Notes under the pieces: generated by a model
Told to the model about the DNA's origin: nothing
Databases searched by the model: none
Seen by the model: the letters and a program-made list of their open reading frames with translations, nothing else
Assembly (NCBI GenBank): GCA_948470475.1
Contig: OX419344.1
Span: 19,259,725-19,323,724, forward strand
DNA: 64,000 bases
From: Galaxea fascicularis
Lineage: Eukaryota; Cnidaria; Anthozoa; Scleractinia; Euphylliidae
Direction: 5' to 3'
Translations under genes and position numbers: made by a program
Shown: positions 10,001-20,367 of the stretch, piece after piece
Layout: each line of letters starts with the position of its first letter
How positions within the stretch are numbered: position 1 is the first letter of the stretch

Positions 10001-13000
10001 TGCACAAGGATGACGTCATAACGTGCTAAGAACAAAGTACGCTTCGAGCCGCAGGCAAGTAACGTGGCATGTTCTTACCACGTTTTCCAGGCCCTCCGTG
10101 CGTTATCGGAGTACAAACGTACTGAGAAATAGAATCTATTTGTTTTATACGTTGTTTTTTTTATACTTTTATCCCTCAACCGCAAACTCGTCCAAACCCA
10201 TCAAAACGTGAGGTCTACACCGTGCATTCTATAAATTTCAATATTACCTGGTGTTGTGCAATTCCAGTGTCAAATCCTTTAGCACTTCCTCTCTCGCAAC
10301 ACTGACCACCTTCACAACACAAGGCTTGCCTTCTGGCGTCGTGATGTTCTCGCAGGCAAAGACACTACCCTGGGCTCCACTACCAATGACTTCTCCCTTC
10401 TTGGGCAGACCATACTTGAACTTGTCCATGACACCATACGCTAGCATCTCCAGGAGGGCCAGATTGGGCGCAAACGCAAGAATCTTATGCCTTTGCTCTT
10501 CCTTTATGGTCTCCCCGCGATGGAACAGGGTTTGCACTTTCTTGATCTCTCCAACGAATTGATCGTGGTTGGTAGTGAAGTGCTTCTTCAGGCTGACAAG
10601 GATTTCCTCAGTTACTTTAGATGGTTCCACTTTATTGAGAACTGCTTCGGCGACTTCTATCTTCCATTTTGAGGATCCCACCTGGACCTTGCCCAGGAGG
10701 CTAGAGAGAAAGTGTTCCTTTGGATCACGCAGAAAGTCTTGAAACCACTTCACAAACGACTGGATGAAGCGAGAGATAACCCCGTCGCGTCTGTCGACGG
10801 AAATCTCAGCATCATAAGACGACAGAAGACTTCTCCTGAGGGCAAGAGCTGCTGATGGTATGTCTCCACCTGAGGCTACCTCTTGCTCAATTTGCTCAAT
10901 GCGCGCTTTAATCTTAGTTAGAAAGACATCTCGTGAACGAAACATCATGTTTAACTTGTCTTTGACCTCTCCTTGCAACTTGTTAACCACCATGCGCTGC
11001 AACTGGTCTTTGCAATGGAGCACTGCTGCTCTCTCAGAGACTTTGCCATCCCGAGGAATTACGTATTCCGCCAGATCGTATTCGAATGCTTCGGCCTCCT
11101 GTCGGATATCTCCGCGAGCTCCATCAAAGGCCTCGGTCAGCAGATCCACGATTTCCTTGGATTTCTCTTCCAGACTGCGAATGATGTTTGTATGGACTTC
11201 CCGTTCTTCTTGAAGGAGAACGTCTAAGGTCTTCATCATCATCAGTTGCCCCTTCTTCAACACATTAGCCTTTCGAATAAAGAAGTCGAGGCAACGCGAC
11301 AGAACTCGGATGAGGATCTGGCACACCTTCTCAACTCTTGCTCGCAACGATTCCTCGGCAAACTTCTTCAAGCAGTCTTGAAACCTGTCGAAGGCTTGAA
11401 GGTACGAACTAAACTCCCCAAGTTCGGCCTTTGGGCTATCCTTCTTCAGCGTATTGTATTTCTGTATTCGCCAGGCGGAGAGGCCGTGGAATCGTTCATT
11501 TTGATCCATTGTTGGAGCACTCTCTGATGGAGCACTCTCTGATGAGAGGTAACCGTGCTTAATAAGTCGGTCATAGACACGTTTCTTCTTTCTTGTGTGC
11601 ACTTTAGCTTCGGCTGCTAGCCGCGCAGAGGTGTTTTGCCCGGACTCGTCCTCCTCGTCTGACGACTCGGTACGATCTTCAGGTTCCAGCTTGCTTACCA
11701 CAAAGAAGATCTCTAAGTCAGGTCTTCGAGAAATCATATCACTCAGGACTTCTCTATCCTGCCAAACAAATTCAAGCAAGTTTCTAATAATACCGAGTTA
11801 GTTAATCCATCGCCCACAGGTTTTGTATACAGCGGGCAGTATCGCAGCTCTTTTAGTAACAAGCAACCAAAGATCTTTACAAAGAATTTTAAAAAGGGAA
11901 GATCAGCGGTTGTTTTTCGTTCATTTATGCTAGACGAAGATTCGAATTCAGTATTAAGAACTTCACAGTCAACGATTAAGGACGATCCAAACGTTGTCTT
12001 TTATTTAGCGTTCATCTACGGTGTGTTAGAAAACCGCTGTTAATTAGAATGATATCATGACATGCCAATGCCGACCACGGAATTTGGTACCTCAACGTAG
12101 AAGTCAATCTAGAGATGACGTCGAGAATTTGTTTGTCATTGTTGGGTTTTGACGGCCCAATTAAATGCCGTTTTTGACTTCTTAATAAGAAACAAATCGA
12201 TTTTCTTTTAGCATGTGACTGCTGACTTTTTAGATTTCCTCCGAGGTAGGGAATTTGACAAAAAAACTTTTAAGAAAGTGAAATCTCCGTGTTTTTAGTC
12301 CCCTCACCCCTGGGGTCCCCGCCCCTATGGAGTGAAACCCGCAATCTCTCCTGTTCTCACCTGCTTTGTAAACAAGTTGTGACCATCAACCACATAAATA
12401 ACAAACGCTAACGGATTTCCCAGCTTTTCTTTCACGAGGTTGTCCAATGCCTCGTTCTCATTCCTTCCAGGCGAGTCTATGACGCTCACACCAGACTTCA
12501 AGAACTCGATGTCAAGCCCAGTCTCCACAGTGGCTTCCACCTTCGTCACATCCTGCCGATCCTTCTGTTTGAGTTCGATCTTCTTCCGTGGAATTCTGTT
12601 CTTGCCCTTTAATGCTATTTCCTGTAATAAAAAAGAAAGCACATTTAAGCGTTGTGGCTCCCAAACCTGGAGTGATAAGCCTATTTTGGACAAAGATGTT
12701 TAGATAACCAATACGTATATAAGAAAAATCTGACATCGTTTTGTTGAATGATGCTAGTGAATAACGCTGTGCAGCACTTATATCACCCATGCTGTGGCTT
12801 TTGATACGCAGGAAAGTCAATGAAACAGCCGGTAGTGTCGTTTGGAAGCCCAGTGACTCTTGGCATCTAAGATTCGCCATGGCTGCCAAGTGCCAACGTC
12901 TAGGTCAGAATGCTTCCATGCACCCCACCCCCACCCAATAGCCCCGCCTGTGCCCTTCCTTTGATTATATTGGTTGTGTAGTATATCAGGGTTTGCCTTA

Positions 13001-14485
13001 TAATTAACGAGGCTATGGGCTAGCCATGGTGATTCGTATGTTTTAAAGGTCAAAGTGAAAACCAAAATTCCTCAAGAACGCTAAAAGAAAGATATCAAGC
13101 TATTCTCTCAAAGCGGTAGCAAACCGTAATCTTTAGTTGGCTATTTTTTCGCAGCTCGAGAAGAGAACTTGAAAAAAGTGGGTTCAGTTTCTCAAGTTGC
13201 AATATATTTCAATCCTTATCACCCTAAGTCAAAGAGGCACATTTATGGTTCTGATAAAATAACTTGAAACAAAGCTAAACCACTATGTTTGGGTTTTATT
13301 TACTTCCAGTATCTTCTTCAGCATTTTGAACTACGCTCGTGACATAGCTTTGAAGATAGTACATTAGTAAAGGGTGCAAGAAAAATTAAATGGCTTAAGC
13401 TTTAGCCCCACTAGATATTTTTTTAGACAAAAATATATTGCGTCCCAACTTACTCTCCCAGGGTCAAAGCTGTGACATATATATACGCAATAATGGTGAT
13501 GAAAAGCTGCGATCCCAATTATTTTTAACCCTATTAAGCAGTCTTTAACTTCCAAAATTACGGTGTTTTTATTTTTGTTTGGAATTGAATCTCCTCGAAT
13601 TAATTATATATACATTGTGTTAGTAAGTCTTGTTATGGTGTTAAGTCACAGAGGAAGAGCTGTCAAGTTGATTTGTTGCCAAATTGACGTAGTTAAGACA
13701 TGTCTTCTTTTATTCTTAGTGGAATTTCCACTGTTGAAAAGCTTGCGAAGCCGGCACAAAGGAAACATGGAGTGAACCATTTCCAGAATTAGCTAGTTAC
13801 TGATCTTAAGCAGCACTTTTGTACCTCAAAATGAAACCGTAATCAATGCATGAGATGTGAGAGCGCAAGACTGCATTCGTTTGCGTGAGTCGCACGCTCA
13901 ATGCGTGAAACAGAAGGGTGTAAGACACCGCTGAAGAGATAAAATGGTAATGGAATCGCTCACCTGTAGAATAGTTCCATTCTTGGCTACCAAGCGGCAG
14001 AAAGGTTCCTCAGCGTAGGACACTCGCACAATCCTGGCAGTACTAGGTTGATCGGAAGTAGGAAGTGCTTTGCAACCCAACAGCTCGTTTATAATGGAGC
14101 TTTTGCCACAGTTGGTCTGCCCTACAAAAATGAGCGCCGGCTCTTCGGAGAACAGCGAATTAACCTCGTTTCTTTCTTCTGCGCTGTACAACAAATTAGT
14201 GAGAGATGCCCGTTCGAAATCAAAGTGGATATCGCTGATAGCGAGTGTCTTTTCCGGGTCGTGAGCAAAAGCTGTCGGTGAACTTGCCAGCGTCAGTTCT
14301 TTGGCAATCTCTGCATCGCGAGGACCGGACAGTTCAAGATCGATTTCTTCGAAGTACTTAATCGTATCTTTGTGTATGTTCTCAAGAGCGGCTTTGCTTT
14401 TTCGAAACTGCTCGAATACGGCCTTGAGCGGCATGTCTGGAATCGAAATCGAAAGAGCTTCGGAGAGACGGAAGGGATTGGGTTT
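6606..14485 (-). CDS. DSTYK-like: Gene A: DSTYK-like GTPase-kinase with intact kinase motifs
   Basis: The gene codes for about 980 residues: N-terminal dynamin-type G domain, long helical middle and C-terminal protein kinase, the architecture of Dusty kinase (DSTYK, 929 residues in human). Exons on the minus strand are 14485-13964, 12621-12361, 11758-10248, 9206-8969 and 7007-6606, with phases 0, 0, 2, 0 that join in one frame. The G domain has GQTNCGKSS (P-loop), DSPG (G3) and a weak G4 (SKLE). The kinase has a GSGAQGS glycine loop, the Lys of VVKVV, a helix-C Glu (LELHNTR), HRDVKVQN, DLG in place of DFG as in DSTYK, and APE. The start is unsettled: the open frame reaches 14599 without an ATG, a good acceptor ends at 14486, and the first in-frame ATG is 14432-14434. 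It is head-to-head with gene B. Confidence 0.85.
7179..8923 (-). mobile_element. 5'-truncated LINE in gene A intron 4 (L1/Tx1-like)
   Basis: Minus-strand frames encode the C-terminal half of a reverse transcriptase ORF2: ASISDLKVNYE and ALRIGASKSSNLIFPSS near 8750-8880, then ARGLTLLGKITIIKTLA, YDFLWDGKADKIKRT and NNYEKGGLKM. The C-terminal zinc-knuckle-like CEEEKETLVHLFWTC lies at about 7390-7450. The catalytic part of the RT is missing and the frame is shifted near 8690, so it is dead. It lies on the same strand as gene A and is split by a 170-bp MITE at 7816-7985. The L1/Tx1 assignment is tentative. Confidence 0.75.
7816..7985. mobile_element. 170-bp foldback MITE, copy 1 (nested in LINE)
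   Basis: Arms of about 60-75 bp starting GGCCATTTCCGAGTTCATG and ending with the reverse complement flank a spacer of about 50 bp. A second copy of the same length at 9312-9481 has its spacer in the opposite orientation. The insertion lies inside the LINE, so it is younger than the LINE. Confidence 0.85.
8969..9206 (-). CDS. DSTYK-like: Gene A exon 4 (kinase hinge and catalytic loop)
   Basis: The acceptor is GTTTTCCTTAG|AGCACT, phase 2, which joins AG|A and gives LHNTRALRHPNIL. An upstream AG at 9249-9248 looks like an acceptor but would shift the frame into an early stop. The exon contains ALRHPNIL, SLVLERMRCDL, ALQYLHGEELIHRDVKVQN and a donor TTTTG|GTGAG. Catalytic Asp and Asn are present. 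Confidence 0.85.
9312..9481. mobile_element. 170-bp foldback MITE, copy 2
   Basis: The same element as at 7816-7985, with nearly identical arms and a central spacer that is the reverse complement of the spacer there. It sits in intron 3 of gene A, about 100 bp upstream (on the gene strand) of exon 4. Confidence 0.85.
10248..11758 (-). CDS. DSTYK-like: Gene A exon 3 (G4/G5, helical region, kinase N-lobe)
   Basis: Coding starts with DREVLSDM after the acceptor TTTGGCAG, the position matched by the acceptors of genes B and C. The G4 position reads FFVVSKLE, so NKxD is lost. An acidic linker (SSDEEDESG) follows, then a G5-like GLSAW. The middle is rich in heptad-like helices and includes YVIPRDG, resembling the VIPENG segment of DSTYK. 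The exon ends in the kinase N-lobe at LELHNT plus AG (phase 2). Confidence 0.85.
12361..12621 (-). CDS. DSTYK-like: Gene A exon 2 (G3 part of GTPase domain)
   Basis: The exon starts after TTTATTACAG and ends at CAAAGCAG|GTGAGA, 87 codons in phase 0. It carries VIDSPGRNENEALDNLV, the G3 motif with the family DxPG form, and the following strand FVIYVVDGHN. The matching exon of gene B has DAPGMSENE, and in gene C the same block lies inside exon 1. Confidence 0.85.
13964..14485 (-). CDS. DSTYK-like: Gene A exon 1 (G1/G2 part of GTPase domain)
   Basis: This exon carries the P-loop GQTNCGKSSIINELLG and a G2 region with STARIVRVSY. Its donor is CTACAG|GTGAGC (last exon base 13964, phase 0). The start at 14485 follows a pyrimidine tract and CTCAG, which implies an upstream exon with the start codon. 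If that is wrong, translation could begin at the ATG at 14434. The frame extends further to 14599, but only with a TTG codon there, and a stop lies just upstream. Confidence 0.75.
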
Positions 14486-14599
14486 CTGAGAAACAAAGGA
14501 TGTTTGTTGCGGCTGCAGGTATGCATACCCGGATGAACACAATGGCAGGCAATTTTCCTCCTTATTGATAGCGTTCCTTTTTGCTTGAGCTTGCTCCAA

Positions 14600-15788
14600 G
14601 ATTCCACAATGTTAATTGTTGTTGTATCTCTTCATTTTTGCCCAAAATAATGGAGTCGCAATGAAAATGGCAGCGAGATTCCAATGTTTTCTCTCAAGTT
14701 TGTTAGTCCATTCCGGTATAATTTTTTTCTTTTTCTGTCACGCGACCTCGTTTTCGGTTTTTATTGTTGGTTTTCTGAGAATCAATCCGACAAGGAACCA
14801 GGAAGAACACGAAGCTAGATGGCTTGCATTTATTGATTCGAGAACGTGATTAATGCTGGGTTCTTCCTTTTCGAGCTTGACCTGAAGGTGCCTTCCTTCC
14901 ATTAACATGGCTTCCTCAGAAGTCGAAGGTTAGTTGTGATTTGATTCTGTGTTTCAGTTTCTGGAATTTCCAGTCCACAGTCAACATTATGCAGACTGCT
15001 TTGACGCAGTCGGTCCAAGGTTTGCTTTAAATTAAATGGCTTTATAATCAAAATAGGAAAGTTTAGATCGGGAGAACGTATTCTTTCACAAAACTCAACT
15101 TGAAACTGCGCAAGATTATTAACTGTCATATGCACAATTTTGCGGTAAAACTCAGCTTAAATGCTGTTAAATATGTAAATTATCCCCAAAAATTCAACAT
15201 CATCTCAGTCTATGATGTAGCTTGGGAGATTTGTATTCCTCTGATGAGTCGTCCCTGAATTTTATTGGTAGTGGGTTGAAATTTTTAACAATTCCTTGAA
15301 GAACTTAAACTAGTTTTTGCTTATCTTAATATGCATAACAGTCAAAACTTAGCCCTCAAGCAAGCTTTCCAGGGGAAGGGTAGGGAGGAAGGAGAGTTTG
15401 CACTTGCCTCTCATAAATTTTCATATCAAAATGCTGATTGGCCGATTTGATCTTGTGAGGCCATATTCTTTCATCATGCACATTGTAATAAAGACAAAAA
15501 CAGAAATAGCAGACAGCTTAGGAAAAGTTTACTTTCCATCTGATTTTTCTGTTAAATTTAAGACCCAAGCAACGTCAGGCCATCAAAGTTTCACTTTAGG
15601 GTAGAGATCGATCTCCAAGATATATTTTCCCTCCGTTGACACAGAAGTCTGTAAGGTTTGTTTTGTCCCTATTTATCATGCTCATGATTGAGTTTAGCAA
15701 GTGATTTACTTCAGGAAAAAGTCCTCCTTGATTTTTGTCATTTTTGAAGCACAAGGTTATTTTTTGCACACTTGATCAGACAGAAAAG
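14600..15788. other. Intergenic, no feature recognised
   Basis: This stretch lies upstream of gene A. It must hold a 5' exon or promoter if exon 1 of gene A begins at 14485, but no ATG exon with a clear donor was identified. No repeat was recognised. Confidence 0.3.
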
Positions 15789-16038
15789 CATACCTGTCAA
15801 CCCCCGGAGTTCCAAAATCTGGAGACGTCTCGAAATCCTCGCATTGTAAGAATGCGTTTTACGACAATGCCCGAATGTTCCTGATGTGACATCTTGAAAA
15901 CAACGAAATTAATGAAAAAAAAAGAATTTGAAAGAAGCCGCGGATTTTCCCGGGAGATTTGGTTCTCTAACCTGGAGACCGGGAGATTTGATGAAAACTT
16001 GGAGACTCCCGGTAAAACCGGGAGAGTTGACATGTATG
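15789..16038. mobile_element. MITE-like element with CTCCCGG motifs
   Basis: The left end CATACCTGTCAACCCCCGGAG and the right end GGGAGAGTTGACATGTATG are imperfect reverse complements. Inside are several GGGAGATTTG and GGAGAC units. A more diverged relative with the same units lies at about 17040-17145. Confidence 0.55.
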
Positions 16039-17139
16039 GAAAAGAGTTTCTGTCAACATTATAAAGTTGTTGTATGTGGCTCATGTCATGAAACAGTTGC
16101 TTCGAGACCTTTCTTGTATATTCGACGGAACAAGCAGATTTTCTGACGAAATACATGTAGACCTCCAGCAAGTTCCAATGAAATTGCATAGCACTGCAGT
16201 TATCCCTTGGATTTGCAGTGTAGTTTCCTTCCTAAATTAAACAGATCTAATTTTTCGGTTATGTTTGCAATTCATTTATTTGCATTGTCATATATCCAAT
16301 ACGTTTGTGACAGCTTAAAACCCAAGGAACTACAGGAGGTAAAGGGGGTGGAATTCAAATTTATGAGGTGTGCATGCAAGCTCTCTTTCTACCTCTTTCA
16401 CTCTCTCTTCCCCACCTCTTGAGAGAGCTTGCTGGCAGGCTAGTCAAACATTTGTGGTCTGACAAAAGCATCATAATTTTGATGTAAATCAGGTGCTTCA
16501 AGGTCTTCTTGATAGTACTGGCCAGCATAGCAGGATTATAAGTTTCAGCCATAAAGAGATACCAACCTCTGGAGATTTTCAAATGTGGAGAGTTTTTTTC
16601 TTCTGTGCCCCCCACCCAACCAGCCTAATCTGACTGACCCACTCCCCCCGCCCCAATTGCTCACATAGTCTTGTACAGAAGGCTTGAGTATCTCTAATTG
16701 GCAAAAAAAATCTGAACTACACATAATTTTCTCCCAGTTTTGGGGTTTTTTCTATCTAAAGCGCGGTTGACGCCTGGGGCAAGTTGCGCATGTGCAATAA
16801 CAAGAATTAAATTTCACATGGTCACCTTCGCATGTTTCACCAATATAGTGGCAAAAAATACCAAAAAAACAGTGTTTTTTTACAAAATTAATACAATCTG
16901 AAAATCCCTTGGCAACAGTGCTAAGTCTGTAGTTCAACTATATATATGTAAGCAAATAAGAGGCCAGAAGATTTGGAGTTTTGGAAAATATATAGTTTGA
17001 AACTTAGATTTTTGTTGTGGACTGATCCAATTTACTTTTGTCCGGGAGATTTGGTAACCTGTACAGGAGACTTGGAGATTCACTCTGTATCTAGGAAAGT
17101 CATGGATAATCTGGGAGACTTGGCATATTGTATGGCCAT

Positions 17140-17268
17140 ATTGTTTTTGCTGGACTTGTAAATTGGCACTACGTTTGCTGTTTTCCAGTCTTTGGGAAGT
17201 TTCCCCTCGGACAAAGAGTAGTAATTGAAAACAAGCCTGCTTATCATGCAGCTAGTACTGTTGGACAT
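17140..17268 (-). pseudogene. LINE reverse transcriptase scrap
   Basis: The minus-strand frame reads SEGKLPKDWKTANVVPIYKS, the typical fingers segment before the RT core in CR1/L2/Jockey-type LINEs. Only about 40 residues remain. Confidence 0.55.
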
Positions 17269-17434
17269 TCTTCATGAAGTATCAGGGGAATACTACAGAC
17301 TGGTCTGCATGTTTTGTTTAGTATCATGCAAACAATGTAACTTAGTAGCACTCCTGGTGTTGCAAAAAAAAATCACCAAGCTAATGACATTGATTATTGC
17401 TTACATAACCCCAATATATACTCTTTGAAAATTC

Positions 17435-17582
17435 GATTGAGGCCTTACACTACTGTAAAGTTGATGTTAAAATTGATACAACGTCCAAGCTTTCGCCAAT
17501 CTGATGATGCCGTAGATCGGCGAAAGCTTGGACGTTTTTAACAATTTTAACATCAACTTTACAGTAGTGTAAGGCCTCAATC
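17435..17582. mobile_element. Foldback MITE, 148 bp
   Basis: The left arm GATTGAGGCCTTACACTACT continues through TGTAAAGTTGATGTTAAAATTG, and the right arm is the reverse complement ending GTGTAAGGCCTCAATC. An inner pair AACGTCCAAGCTTTCGCC and GGCGAAAGCTTGGACGTT is perfect. It is a self-complementary hairpin with a short loop. Confidence 0.75.
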
Positions 17583-17739
17583 AAATCTTCAACTATTTAA
17601 AATGCTACTGAAGGACAACATTTAACGATTACCAATACTCTTTGTTTAGCTATCTTTCATGAAACAACTGAAGCCTTATTCCTTAATAACTTAGCTAGAA
17701 GCTAGCAAGCTACTTACCTTTCCCTGCACTGGATGAAAT

Positions 17740-18890
17740 ATGGTCCTATTTAGGGTTACCCTTTCAATATATGAGATAGCCAGTCGTTATCTTCCAGAAG
17801 TGCACTGTTATGCGGACAATACATGGCTTTATATATCGTTCAAGCCTGGCTTGCATGAGAGTCAAGTGTAAGAGGCATTTTTGCAAATGCAGCGGTGCAT
17901 AGTGGATCATTGCCAATGGATGTTAATGGATTGGCTCAAGCTTAATGATGAGAAGACCGAGTTTCTACTGGTTGGTTTGAGACAGTTAGCTAAGCTAATT
18001 GTGTTGAGCCCCTTGCTGTCGGTGATCATCTCATTGCCCCTTGCCAAGAAGCCAAGAACTTGGGCTGTTAGTTTGACCAGAAGCTCAGTATGGACACTAA
18101 TATTAATAAAATTTGTAGTGCATTATACTTTTATTCGTATAATATTAGGCAAATAAGGAAATTTCTGTGGATTGAGTCTACTAAATTGCTTGTGCATGCG
18201 TTGGTGATGAGTCGAATTGACTGTTGTAATAGTCTGTCGTATGGTTTGCCTCAAACTCAACTGTCTAAGTTACAACATGTTCAGAATACTGCCGTGCGCC
18301 TTATTTGTAATATTTCGTGCTTTGATCATATTTGACCAGTGCTTTTTGAACTTCATTGGCTACCTGTGCATTATAGAATTATATTCAAAGTTTTAGTGAT
18401 TACATATAAGGCAATTAATGGTATTGCACCAAAATATATCAGCGACCTCATAACTATCAAAGCAGAATCGAGCTATTCTCTAAGGTCCAGTAATGAGCTA
18501 CTGTTAGCCCATCCTGGAGTGCGCACAAAGACACCACTAGGGGATCGAGCCTTCTGTGCGGCTGCCCTGAAATTATGGAACTTGCTTCCTCAGCCACTAA
18601 GGAAAATAACATCAGTGGACTCCTTTAAGGTGCAGTTAAAGACTTTATTATATAGATAAGCCTGTAAAGATTTTACATAGTTTTATCATCAATTGTAGAT
18701 TATTTTTATCAAGAATTGATATATTCTGTTAGTTTTTTTCTTTTTAATATATCAATATTGTAATTTAATCCAAACTTTTTAATATTTGTATATATGTAGA
18801 GAGTCATTATTTTTCAACCGATTGTAACGCACCAGTGATCATATTTCAATGTAGCTGGCGCTATAGAAATGATTATATTATTATTATCTT
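17740..18890 (+). mobile_element. Degenerate L2/CR1-type LINE, 3' half
   Basis: The RT active-site block reads CYADNTWLYISF at about 17805-17845, with the second Asp of YADD replaced by Asn. It is followed by MDWLKLNDEKTEFLLVG (17923-17973), SRIDCCNSLSYGLP (about 18211-18252) and, in another frame, LHWLPVHYRIIFKVLVITYK (about 18351-18410) to the stop after 18659. Stops and frame changes break the frame. The 3' end carries GCGCTATAGAAATGATTATATTATTATT, a tail typical of this clade. Confidence 0.8.
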
Positions 18891-19860
18891 TTTCATGGGG
18901 TGGAGGAAGGGTGATTCCCCTTTAGAGGATGAAATTTTATGGCCTGGTTGTACATTTGTACCTCTTACTAATCTTACAACAAGTCTGACAGTAGTAGTCA
19001 TGTGCTCCAGTTGTTCATGAATGAATTACACCACATCATGTTGTACTTGTCACATCACATCTTATCATGTCACATCAAAATACTAAAACGCACAGTCTGA
19101 TACATATTTGTTTATTTGTTTACATCTGACCCCAGTCAAAAATCCTCAGAGTTGGAGAGTGGGCTTACTTGGCCAATAAAAGAATACTCGATCCTTTCTG
19201 GTGGGCCTTTGTGAATACACACTGTTCTAGCTTCCACGGTCTACACCATGATCACATTTCATGACAGCAGGTGCCCATATGGTCCTGCTCAAGGCCAAGG
19301 GTTCAGCCTCAACTTTAGGCTTTTTAAATATTCGTGATTATTTGTTCAGTCGTGGGAGCTGTCTCTTTTCTGCCTTGTTTGTCAGGAAATTCTCATTGTC
19401 ATCCAGGGTATTTGTCTATTGAGCTGTATAGGAATAACCACAAGTTATCCCGGCCTTGAAGAACGTCCAGCAAATCGGATTGCTTAGGAAATATCCTAAG
19501 TATCTTTTCTTGAATGGTAAAGTAGTGATATTCTGCAGCAAACAGGTCCATGGAAGAAATGATCTGACAGGACCTTCTTCCTTGGGTTTGGTGCACCGTG
19601 GGCTCAAAAAATACCTAGCAGTCATCCCTTTCAGGAAACAAGGGTTGTCCAATACACACCGACATAATGAGATTCATGGTACTTTGTGGTAGATGTCACA
19701 AAGTGTCCCCTAAACCTAATCCTTAACTGAACAGTAACCGTTTTGTGACACATAAAGAACGGGACACTTTGAGACAGTGACGTCTGTTGTGAGGTACTAT
19801 GATTCTCATCATGTCGGTCTCTTGGACATGTATGATGGAAACGCTCGCAGCAACAACATC

Positions 19861-19985
19861 CAGTATTGTTGGGTCCAACTTGTTGGAGACCTTGTTGGGT
19901 GTGGTTATTAGTCTTTGAATGTTGTCCTTTCTACCAGCACAGTGTTCAAATTACACAATCCAACTTGTTAGACCCAACAATGCTG
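19861..19985. mobile_element. MITE-like inverted repeat, family R2
   Basis: The arms 19861-19886 (CAGTATTGTTGGGTCCAACT...) and 19960-19985 are near reverse complements. Related CCAACA-rich pieces lie at 20685-20802 and 31985-32062. It lies 45 bp upstream of gene B exon 1. Confidence 0.5.
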
Positions 19986-20029
19986 GGAGCGTTCACACAG
20001 GCCGTAAAGCTTTACTTTACTTATTGCAG

Positions 20030-20367
20030 TGAACGGTTCAACGAGGTCATTTGAAGAGCAGTTCAAGGAACTGACCTCACTCATCACCTTCTTCGAACGT
20101 TGCTCTCAGGACACACAAGAGTTTATCGACAATATGAGGGAGACGCTCAGTGACAGCATAACAACAGACCTGATTACAGCCACGGAAAGACAACGTTTGC
20201 AGTCCTTCATGGCCAAGAAAGCCACTCTTTTAGTCGTGGGTCAAACCAACAGTGGAAAGAGCTCATTTGTGAACGAGCTCCTCGGTGGATCATTCATGCC
20301 AACATCCGAAGTTCCCTGCACTTCCCGCATAGTGCGTCTCAAGTACAGCGAAGAGAATTATTATCAG
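20030..20367 (+). CDS. DSTYK-like: Gene B exon (G1/G2 part of GTPase domain)
   Basis: The exon opens two bases before codon AAC after TTACTTATTGCAG and ends TATCAG|GTAATT. It contains LVVGQTNSGKSSFVNELLGG, then CTSRIVRLKYSE. The N-terminal helix (RSFEEQFKELTSLITFFERC) aligns with the start of gene C, which suggests that only a few residues are missing upstream. Confidence 0.85.

Noticed and set aside
14597..14599. Start codon of gene A at 14599
   Set aside because: The codon is TTG, which is very unlikely as a eukaryotic start; a splice acceptor at 14486 or the ATG at 14434 is more plausible.
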